NCBI RefSeq assembly: GCF_050947335.1
Contig: NW_027474114.1
Location: 1-64,000 of the forward strand
Direction: 5' to 3'
Length of the DNA: 64,000 nucleotides
DNA from: Megachile rotundata
Taxonomy: Eukaryota > Arthropoda > Insecta > Hymenoptera > Megachilidae
Below the pieces are notes generated by a model. The model was not told the DNA's origin, ran no database searches, and saw only the letters and a list, made by a program, of their open reading frames with translations. A program made the translations under genes and the position numbers. Shown here piece by piece: positions 55,001-64,000 of this stretch. How positions within the stretch are numbered: the first letter of the stretch is position 1; each line of letters begins with the position of its first letter.

Positions 55001-58000
55001 ATGGCGAATAATATGAGTTGGGTTGATAAAACTAAGAACAATAAGTATAGTAACTGTCGTTCTATCGATCATATAAGCATTATATGGTTAATAATATGAG
55101 TTAGAATGATAATAATAAGAGTAATAAGTATAGTAATTGTCGTTCTATCGATCATATCTGCATAATATGGTTAATAATATGAGTTAGATTGATAATAGTG
55201 AGTGTAATAAGTATAGTAATTGTCGTTCTGTCGATCATATTAGCATAATATGGTTAATAATATGAGTTAGATTGATAATAATAAGAGTAATAAGTATAGT
55301 ATTTGTCGTTCTATCGATCATATAAGCATAATATGGCTAATAATACGAGTTAGATTGATAATAATAAGAGTAATAAGTATACTAATTGTCGTTCTATCGA
55401 TCATATAAGCATAATATGGCTAATAATATGAGTTAGAATGATAATAATAAGAGTAATAAGTATAGTAATTGTCGTTCTATCGATCATATAAGCATAATAT
55501 GGCTAATAATATGAGTTAGATTGATAATAATAAGTGTAATAAGTATAGTAATTGTCGTTCTATCGATCATAATTGCATAATATGGTTAATAATATGAGTT
55601 AGATTGATAATAATAAGAGCAATGAGTATAGTAATTGTCGTACTATCGATCATATAAGCATAATATGGCTAATAATATGAGTTAGATTGATAATAATAAG
55701 TGTAAAAAGTATAGTAATTGTCGTTCGATCGATCATATCTGCATAATATGGTTAATAATATGAGTTAGATTGATAATAATAAGAGTAATGAGTATAGTGA
55801 ATGTCGTTCTATCGATCATATCAGCATAATACGGGTAATAATATGAGTTGGATTGATAATAATAAGAGTAATGAGTATAGTAATTGTAGTTCTATCGATC
55901 ATTGAAGCATAATATGGCTAATAATATGAGTTAGATTGATAATAATAAGAGTAATAAGTATAGTAATTGCCGTTCTATCGATCATATAAGCATAATATGG
56001 CTAATAATATGAGATAGAATGATAATAATAAGAGTAATAAGTATAGTAATTGTCGTTCTATCGATCATATCTGCATAATATGGTTAATAATATGAGTTAG
56101 ATTGATAATAGTGAGTGTAATAAGTATAGTGAATGTCGTTCAATCGATCATATCAGCATAATACGGGTAATAATATGAGTTGGATTGATAATAATAAGAG
56201 TAATGACTGTAGTAATTGTAGGTCTATCGGTCATATAGGCATAATATGGCTAATAATATGAGTCAGATTCATAATAATAACAGTAATAAGTATAGTAATT
56301 GTCGTTCTATCGATCATTTAAGCATAATATGGCGAATAATATGAGTTGGGTTGATAAAACTAAGAACAATAAGTATAGTAACTGTCGTTCTATCGATCAT
56401 ATAAGCATAATATGGTTAATAATATGAGTTAGAATGATAATAATAAGAGTAATAAGTATAGTAATTGTCGTTCTATCGATCATATCTGCATAATATGGTT
56501 AATAATATGAGTTAGATTGATAATAGTGAGTGTAATAAGTATAGTGAATGTCGTTCTATCGATCATATCAGCATAATATGGGTAATAATATGAGTTGGAT
56601 TGATAATAATAAGAGTAATGAGTATAGTAATTGTCGTTCTATCGATAATATAAGCATAATATGGGTAATAATATGAGTTGGATTGATAATAATAAGAGTA
56701 ATGAGTATAGTAATTGTCGTTCTATCGCTCATGTAATCACAATATGGCTAATAATATGAGTTAGAATGATAATAATAAGAGTAATAAGTATAGTAATTGT
56801 CGTTCTATCGATCATATCTGCATAATATGGTCAATAATATGAGTTAGATTGATAATAGTGAGTGAAATAAATATAGTAATTGTCGTTCTATCGCTCATGT
56901 AGTCACAATATGGCTAATAATATGAGTTAGATTGATAATAATAAGAGTAATAAGTATAGTAATTGTCGTTCTATCGATCATATAAGCATAATATGGCTAA
57001 TAATATGAGTTAGATTGATAATAATAAGAGTAATGAGTATAGTAATTGTAGTTCTATCGATCATTGAAGCATAATATGGCTAATAATATGAGTTAGATTG
57101 AAAATACTAAGAGTAGTGAGTATAGTAATTCTCGTTCTATCGATCATATAAGCATAATATGGCTAATAATATGAGTTAGATTGATACTAATATGAGTAAT
57201 GAGTATAGTAATTGTAGTTCTATCGATCATATCTGCATAATATGGTTAATAATATGTGTTAGAATGATAATAATAAGAGTAATAAGTATAGTAATTGTCG
57301 TTCTATCGATCATATCTGCATAATATGGTTAATAATATGAGTTAGATTGATAATAGTGAGTGTAATAAGTATAGTGAATGTCGTTCTATCGATCATATCA
57401 GCATAATATGGGTAATAATATGAGTTGGGTTGATAATAATAAGAGTAATGAGTATAGTAATTGTAGTTCTATCGATCATATAAGCATAATGTGGCTAATA
57501 ATATGAGTTAGATTCATAATAATAAGAGTAATAGGTATAGTAATTGCCGTTCTATCGATCATATAAGCATAATATGGCTAATAATATGAGTTAGATTTAT
57601 AATAATAAGAGTAATAAGTATAGTAATTGTCGTTCTATCGATCATATAAGCACAATATGGCTAATAATATGAGTTAGATTGATAATAATAAGAGTAATAA
57701 GTATAGTAATTGTCGTTCTATCGATCATATCTGCATAATATGGTTAATAATATGAGTCAGATTGATAATAGTGAGTGTAATAAATATAGTAATTGTCGTT
57801 CTATCGCTCATGTAATCACAATATGGCTAATAATATGAGTTAGATTGATAATAATAAGAGTAATAAGTATAGTAATTGTCGTTCTATCGATCATATAAGC
57901 ATAATATGGCTAATAATATGAGTTAGATTGATAATAATAAGTGTAATAAGTATAGTAATTGTCGTTCTATCGATCATAATTGCATAATATGGTTAATAAT

Positions 58001-59214
58001 ATGAGTTAGATTGATAATAATAAGAGCAATGAGTATAGTAATTGTCGTACTACCGATCATATAAGCATAATATGGCTAATAATATGAGTTAGATTGATAA
58101 TAATAAGAGTAATGAGTATAGTGATTGTAGCTCTATCGATCATATCTGCTTAATATGGTTAATAATATGAGTTAGAATGATAATAATAAGAGTAATAAGT
58201 ATAGTAATTGTCGTTCTATCGATCATATCTGCATAATATGGTTAATAATATGAGTTAGATTGATAATAGTGAGTGTAATAAGTATAGTGAATGTCGTTCT
58301 ATCGATCATATCAGCATAATACGGGTAATAATATGAGTTGGATTGGTAATAATAAGAGTAATGAGTATAGTAATTGTAGTTCTATCGATCATATAAGCAT
58401 AATATGGCTAATAATATGAGTAAGATTCATAATAATAAGACAAATAAGTATAGTAATCGTCGTTCTATCGATCATTTAAGCATAATATGGCGAATAATAT
58501 GAGTTGGGTTGATAGAAATAAGAATAATAAGTATAGTAATTGTCGTTCTATCGATCATATAAGCATAATTTGCCTAATAATATGAGTTAGGTTGATAATA
58601 ATAAGAGTAATAAGTATAGTAAATGTCGTGCTATCGATCGTATCTGCATAATATGGTTAATAATATGAGTTAGATTGATAATAGTGAGTGTAATAAGTAT
58701 AGTAATTGTCGTTCTGTCGATCATATTAGCATAATATGGTTAATAATATGAGTTAGATTGATAATAATAAGAGTAATAAGTATAGTATTTGTCGTTCTAT
58801 CGATCATATAAGCATAATATGGCTAATAATACGAGTTAGATTGATAATAATAAGAGTAATAAGTATAGTAATTGTCGTTCTATCGATCATTTAAGCATAA
58901 TATGGCTAATAATATGAGTTAGATTGATAATAATAACAGTAATAAGTATAGTAATTGTCGTTCTATCGATAATATAAGCATAATATGGCTAATAATAAGA
59001 GTTAGATTGATAATACTAAGAGTAGTGAGTATAGTAATTCTCGTTCTATCGATCATATAAGCATAATATGGCTAATAATATGAGTTAGATTGATAATAAT
59101 AAGAGTAATGAGTATAGTAATTGTCGTTATATCGATCATATAACCATAATATGGCTAATAGCATGAGTTAGATTGATAATAATAAGAGTAATGTGTATAG
59201 TAATTGTCGTTCTA

Positions 59215-60342
59215 TCGATCATATCTGCATAATATGGTTAATAATATGAGTTAGATTGATAATAGTGAGTGTAATAAATATAGTAATTGTCGTTCTATCG
59301 CTCATGTAATCACAATATGGCTAATAATATGAGTTAGATTGATAATAAAAAGAGTAATAAGTATAGTAATTGTCGTTCTATCGATCATATAAGCATAATA
59401 TGGCTAATAATATGAGTTAGATTGATAATAATAAGTGTAATAAGTATAGTAATTATCGTTCTATCGATCATAATTGCATAATATGGTTAATAATATGAGT
59501 TAGATTGATAATAGTGAGTGTAATAAATATAGTAATTGTCGTTCTACTCGCTCATGTAATCACAATATGGCTAATAAAATGAGTTAGATTGATAATAATA
59601 AGAGTAATAAGTATAGTAATTGTCGTTCTATCGATCATATAAGCATAATATGGCTAATAATATGAGTTAGATTGATAATAATAAGTGTAATAAGTATAGT
59701 AATTGTCGTTCTATCGATCATAATTGCATAATATGGTTCATAATATGAGTTAGATTGATAATAATAAGAGCAATGAGTATAGTAATTGTCGTACTATCGA
59801 TCATATAAGCATAATATGGCTAATAATATGAGTTAGATTGATAATAATAAGTGTAAAAAGTATAGTAATTGTCGTTCGATCGATCATATCTGCATAATAT
59901 GGTTAATAATATGAGTTAGATTGATAACAATAAGAGTAATGAGTATAGTAATTGTCGTACTATCGATCATATAAGCATAATACGGCTAATAATGTGAGTT
60001 AGATTGATAATAGTGAGTGCAATAAATATAGTAATTGTCGTTCTATCGCTCATATAAGCACAATATGGCTAATAATATGAGTTAGATTGATAATAATTAG
60101 AGTAATAAGTATAGTAATTGTCGTTCTATCGATCATACAAGCATAATATGGCTAATAATATGAGTTAGATTGATAATAATAAGAGTAATGAGTATAGTAA
60201 TTGTAGCTCTATCGATCATATCTGCTTAATATGGTTAATAATATGAGTTAGAACGATAATAATAAGAGTAATAAGTATAGTAATTGTCGTTCTATCGATC
60301 ATATCTGCATAATATGGTTAATAATATGAGTTAGATTGATAA
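59215..60342 (+). repeat. 16-monomer spaced block near the right end (copy 1)
   Basis: Markers gataataaaaagag (about 59341), taattatcgttc (about 59450) and gttagaacgat (60254) recur 1328 or 1329 bp downstream. The one-base difference applies to markers upstream of the extra C at 59547. The block overlaps the end of the short copy of block II. Confidence 0.78.
59535..59618 (+). repeat. 84-bp monomer (+1 C)
   Basis: The word gttctatcgctcatg reads gttctactcgctcatg, with an extra C at about 59547. The next monomer starts at 59619. The insertion is absent from the aligned monomers at 31.2, 33.5, 40.4, 42.7 and 60.9 kb, so it is private. Confidence 0.9.
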
Positions 60343-60543
60343 TAATAAGAGCAATGAGTATAGTAATTGTCGTACTACCGATCATATAAGCATAATATGG
60401 CTAATAATATGAGTTAGATTGATAATAATAAGAGTAATGAGTATAGTAATTGTAGCTCTATCGATCATATCTGCTTAATATGGTTAATAATATGAGTTAG
60501 AATGATAATAATAAGAGTAATAAGTACAGTAATTGTCGTTCTA

Positions 60544-61670
60544 TCGATCATATCTGCATAATATGGTTAATAATATGAGTTAGATTGATAATAGTGAGTG
60601 TAATAAATATAGTAATTGTCGTTCTATCGCTCATGTAATCACAATATGGCTAATAATATGAGTTAGATTGATAATAAAAAGAGTAATAAGTATAGTAATT
60701 GTCGTTCTATCGATCATATAAGCATAATATGGCTAATAATATGAGTTAGATTGATAATAATAAGTGTAATAAGTATAGTAATTATCGTTCTATCGATCAT
60801 AATTGCATAATATGGTTAATAATATGAGTTAGATTGATAATAGTGAGTGTAATAAATATAGTAATTGTCGTTCTATCGCTCATGTAATCACAATATGGCT
60901 AATAAAATGAGTTAGATTGATAATAATAAGAGTAATAAGTATAGTAATTGTCGTTCTATCGATCATATAAGCATAATATGGCTAATAATATGAGTTAGAT
61001 TGATAATAATAAGTGTAATAAGTATAGTAATTGTCGTTCTATCGATCATAATTGCATAATATGGTTCATAATATGAGTTAGATTGATAATAATAAGAGCA
61101 ATGAGTATAGTAATTGTCGTACTATCGATCATATAAGCATAATATGGCTAATAATATGAGTTAGATTGATAATAATAAGTGTAAAAAGTATAGTAATTGT
61201 CGTTCGATCGATCATATCTGCATAATATGGTTAATAATATGAGTTAGATTGATAACAATAAGAGTAATGAGTATAGTAATTGTCGTACTATCGATCATAT
61301 AAGCATAATACGGCTAATAATGTGAGCTAGATTGATAATAGTGAGTGCAATAAATATAGTAATTGTCGTTCTATCGCTCATATAAGCACAATATGGCTAA
61401 TAATATGAGTTAGATTGATAATAATAAGAGTAATAAGTATAGTAATTGTCGTTCTATCGATCATACAAGCATAATATGGCTAATAATATGAGTTAGATTG
61501 ATAATAATAAGAGTAATGAGTATAGTAATTGTAGCTCTATCGATCATATCTGCTTAATATGGTTAATAATATGAGTTAGAACGATAATAATAAGAGTAAT
61601 AAGTATAGTAATTGTCGTTCTATCGATCATATCTGCATAATATGGTTAATAATATGAGTTAGATTGATAA
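60544..61670 (+). repeat. 16-monomer spaced block near the right end (copy 2)
   Basis: Partner of 59215-60342. It lacks the extra C and has a private gtgagctagattg near 61323. The match ends where gataatagtgag here faces gataataataag in copy 1. Confidence 0.78.
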
Positions 61671-62929
61671 TAGTGAGTGTAATAAGTATAGTGAATGTCG
61701 TTCTATCGATCATATCAGCATAATACGGGTAATAATATGAGTTGGATTGATAATAATAAGAATAATAAGTATAGTAATTGTAGTTCTATCGATCATATCT
61801 GCATAATATGGTTAATAATATGAGTTAGATTGATAATAGTGAGTGTAATAAACATAGTAATTGTCGTTCTATCGCTCATGTAATCACAATATGGCTAATA
61901 ATATGAGTTAGAATGATAATAATAAGAGTAATAAGTATAGTAATTGTCGTTCTATCGATCATATCTGCATAATATGGTTAATAATATGAGTTAGATTGAT
62001 AATAGTGAGTGTAATAAGTATAGTGAATGTCGTTCTATCGATCATATCAGCATAATATGGGTAATAATATGAGTTGGGTTGATAATAATAAGAGTAATGA
62101 GTATAGTAATTGTAGTTCTATCGATCATATAAGCATAATGTGGCTAATAATATGAGTTAGATTCATAATAATAAGAGTAATAGGTATAGTAATTGTCGTT
62201 CTATCGATCATATAAGCATAATATGGCTAATAATATGAGTTAGATTTATAATAATAAGAGTAATAAGTATAGTAATTGTCGTTCTATCGATCATATAAGC
62301 ACAATATGGCTAATAATATGAGTTAGATTGATAATAATAAGAGTAATAAGTATAGTAATTGTCGTTCTATCGATCATATCTGCATAATATGGTTAATAAT
62401 ATGAGTTAGATTGATAATAGTGAGTGTAATAAATATAGTAATTGTCGTTCTATCGCTCATGTAATCACAATATGGCTAATAATATGAGTTAGATTGATAA
62501 TAATAAGAGTAATAAGTATAGTAATTGTCGTTCTATCGATCATATAAGCATAATATGGCTAATAATATGAGTTAGATTGATAATAATAAGTGTAATAAGT
62601 ATAGTAATTGTCGTTCTATCGATCATAATTGCATAATATGGTTAATAATATGAGTTAGATGGATAATAATAAGAGCAATGAGTATAGTAATTGTCGTACT
62701 ACCGATCATATAAGCATAATATGGCTAATAATATGAGTTAGATTGATAATAATAAGTGTAAAAAGTATAGTAATTGTCGTTCGATCGATCATATCTGCAT
62801 AATATGGTTAATAATATGAGTTAGATTGATAATAATAAGAGTAATGAGTATAGTAATTGTCGTACTATCGATCATATAAGCATAATATGGTTAATAATAT
62901 GAGTTAGATTGATAATAGTGAGTGTAATA
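60608..62929 (+). repeat. Family B monomers between mapped blocks
   Basis: Uninterrupted family B monomers, partly covered by the 16-monomer repeat to about 61670. The order at about 61.9-62.4 kb resembles that at 28.95-29.45 kb (gttgggttgat, gtggctaataat, gattcataat, gatttataat in series). Private changes include aataaacatag near 61850 and gttagatggataat near 62655. No other sequence type is present. Confidence 0.75.
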
Positions 62930-63519
62930 AATATAGTAATTGTCGTTCCATCGCTCATGTAATCACAATATGGCTAATAAAATGAGTTAGATTGATAATA
63001 ATAAGAGTAATAAGTATAGTAATTGTCGTTCTATCGATCATATAAGCATAATATGGCTAATAATATGAGTTAGATTGATAATAATAAGTGTAATAAGTAT
63101 AGTAATTGTCGTTCTATCGATCATAATTGCATAATATGGTTAATAATATGAGTTAGATTGATAATAATAAGAGCAATGAGTATAGTAATTGTCGTACTAT
63201 CGATCATATTAGCATAATATGGCTAATAATATGAGTTAGATTGATAATAATAAGTGTAAAAAGTATAGTAATTGTCGTTCGATCGATCATATCTGCATAA
63301 TATGGTTAATAATATGAGTTAGATTGATAACAATAAGAGTAATGAGTATAGTAATTGTCGTACTATCGATCATATAAGCATAATATGGCTAATAATGTGA
63401 GTTAGATTGATAATAGTGAGTGCAATAAATATAGTAATTGTCGTTCTATCGCTCATATAAGCACAATATGGCTAATAATATGAGTTAGATTGATAATAAT
63501 AAGAGTAATAAGTATAGTA

Positions 63520-63602
63520 ATTGTCGTTCTATCGATCATACAAGCATAATATGGCTAATAATATGAGTTAGATTGACAATAATAACAGTAATAAGTATAG
63601 TA
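63520..63602 (+). repeat. Single additional monomer relative to the 52-kb copy
   Basis: This monomer (catacaagcat at its start, gattgacaataataacag at its end) has no counterpart between the aligned neighbours at 52.0-52.15 kb. It changes the offset by exactly 83 bp. It looks composite: the front resembles the catacaagcat cassette member and the back resembles the aataacagtaataag type. The join would lie between the two. Confidence 0.72.
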
Positions 63603-63934
63603 ATTGTCGTTCTATCGATAATATAAGCATAATATGGCTAATAATATGAGTTAGATTGGTAATACTAAGAGTAGTGAGTATAGTAATTCTCGTTCTATCG
63701 ATCATATAAGCATAATATGGCTAATAATATGAGTTAGATTGATAATAATAAGAGTAATGAGTATAGTAATTGTAGTTCTATCGATCATTGAAGCATAATA
63801 TGGCTAATAATATGAGTTAGATTGATAATAATAAGAGTAATGAGTATAGTAATTGTCGTTATATCGATCATATAACCATAATATGGCTAATAGCATGAGT
63901 TAGATTGATAATAATAAGAGTAATGTGTATAGTA

Positions 63935-64000
63935 ATTGTCGTTCTATCGATCATATCTGCATAATATGGTTAATAATATGAGTTAGATTGATAATAGTGA
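63935..64000 (+). repeat. Partial monomer cut by the window edge (66 bp)
   Basis: The last monomer starts at 63935 and is of the catatctgcat / ttaataatatg / aatagtga type. It is truncated only by the window boundary, so the array continues to the right. The first base of the window is likewise a monomer start by my numbering, and nothing suggests that the array begins there. Confidence 0.95.

Larger units (their letters stand above)
53967..60607 (+). repeat. Duplicated block II, short copy (about 6.6 kb)
   Basis: Downstream partner of 23425-32305 without the 27-monomer segment. Private changes include gagatagaatg near 56010, attgccgttc near 57545, and the extra C at 59547. It ends near 60607, where gtgtaataaatatag replaces gtgtaataagtatag. 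The right portion also matches the second 9129-bp unit (38.06-41.43 kb). Confidence 0.82.
1..64000 (+). repeat. Continuous 83-bp satellite DNA array (whole window)
   Basis: Every part of the window is the same 83-bp monomer in the same orientation, with no unique sequence between copies. Taking position 1 of the monomer as the first base of attgtcg, monomers start at 1, 84, 167 and so on. The last start, 63935, is 63934 bases downstream, which equals 770 x 83 + 24. The extra 24 bp is explained by seven visible indel monomers. No long reading frame exists: the consensus has stops in all three frames of both strands, and 83 is not a multiple of three, so each frame meets a stop within roughly 100 nt. 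I see no tRNA, rRNA, transposon, poly-A tail or target-site duplication. Long AT-rich arrays of this kind are typical of eukaryotic heterochromatin. A centromeric role is inference only, and the family is not one I recognise. Confidence 0.98.
23100..64000 (+). repeat. Satellite family B, 492 monomers plus a partial one
   Basis: From 23100 the array uses a different set of monomer types. Diagnostic words are catatctgcataatatgg followed by ttaat, gctcatgtaatcacaat, gatcataattgcat, gtgtaaaaagtatag, gttagaatgataat and gatagaaataagaat. The gtcgtcct variant of family A is absent after about 23030, as far as I can see. Length bookkeeping gives 492 complete monomers with a net change of -1 bp (two 82-bp and one 84-bp monomer), then 66 bp of the next. 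Family B shows the longest higher-order unit of the window (110 monomers, about 9.1 kb) and extensive block shuffling. Confidence 0.9.
62930..64000 (+). repeat. Terminal block, copy of about 51.48-52.46 kb
   Basis: The last kilobase repeats the order at 51475-52462. Up to about 63519 the offset is 11455 bp (138 monomers plus the extra C). After 63603 it is 11538 bp, because this copy has one additional monomer. Shared markers are catattagcataat, gataacaataag, gattggtaatac and taatgtgtatag. The block runs past the window edge. Confidence 0.8.

Noticed and set aside
1..64000. CRISPR array
   Set aside because: A regular period is present, but the whole 83 bp is conserved and there are no unique spacers, no short conserved repeat alternating with diverse sequence, and no cas genes.
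1..64000. Protein-coding tandem repeat gene
   Set aside because: 83 is not divisible by three, and stops occur in all frames of both strands in every three-monomer cycle. In the consensus the longest open stretch is about 100 nt. No start codon with a plausible ribosome site or splice structure stands out.
1..64000. CENP-B box
   Set aside because: No monomer variant that I read contains the required TTCG....A..CGGG core. The closest words (ttcgatcgatc, tacgggtaat) do not combine into it.
1..64000. Telomeric or rDNA spacer repeat
   Set aside because: No telomere-type short G-rich motif and no rRNA gene sequence is present. The monomer is AT-rich and 83 bp long.
1..64000. Plasmid iterons or bacterial replication origin
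   Set aside because: Iteron sets are short and sit beside a rep gene. Here 770 monomers run without any gene, which does not fit a bacterial replicon.
1..64000. Inverted or head-to-head array segments
   Set aside because: I looked for the reverse complement of attgtcg and of aatatggctaat as an orientation tag and found no block in the opposite orientation.

Overview
The window holds one thing: a head-to-tail tandem satellite array that fills it from edge to edge. The monomer is 83 bp and AT-rich (20 of 83 consensus bases are G or C, about 24 percent). I find no genes, RNA genes, transposon insertions, unique spacers or orientation switches. Counting repeat phase from the first base to the last monomer start (63935) gives 770 complete monomers plus a 66-bp partial one. 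The total departs from exact 83-bp spacing by 24 bp. Seven visible indels account for this: three 8-bp insertions, two 1-bp insertions and two 1-bp deletions. A uniform non-coding array tens of kb long with higher-order structure points to a eukaryotic heterochromatic satellite, possibly centromeric or pericentromeric. I do not recognise the family and cannot name a species.

Layout. Bases 1-23099 (278 monomers) form family A. Its hallmarks are gtcgtcctatcg, the paired change ggtcatataacca, and gtttgataacagtgag. At 23099/23100, exactly on a monomer boundary, the array changes to family B (23100-64000, 492 monomers plus the partial one). Its hallmarks are catatctgcataatatgg followed by ttaat, gctcatgtaatcacaat, and gatcataattgcat.

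Both halves are mosaics of larger duplications, traceable by rare variants. In A, a block at about 3165-11949 recurs at about 12643-19178, and the first copy carries an extra tandem duplication of 27 monomers (2249 bp). In B, a unit of 110 monomers (9129 bp) is tandemly repeated at about 27.43-46.53 kb. A block at about 23.43-32.31 kb recurs 30.5 kb downstream at about 53.97-60.61 kb, where the second copy lacks 27 monomers (2241 bp). Smaller offsets of 2, 3, 16, 19, 25 and 40 monomers are nested inside. One 194-bp patch (39863-40056) looks like gene conversion.

There are no interacting genes to describe. What can be read is the history of the array: unequal exchange in steps of whole monomers, duplication of multi-kb blocks, and local conversion. 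Both window edges lie inside the array, so its full length, flanks and chromosomal position are unknown. Boundaries of duplication blocks were found by eye from marker variants and are good to roughly one monomer; monomer coordinates are exact where the phase was checked.
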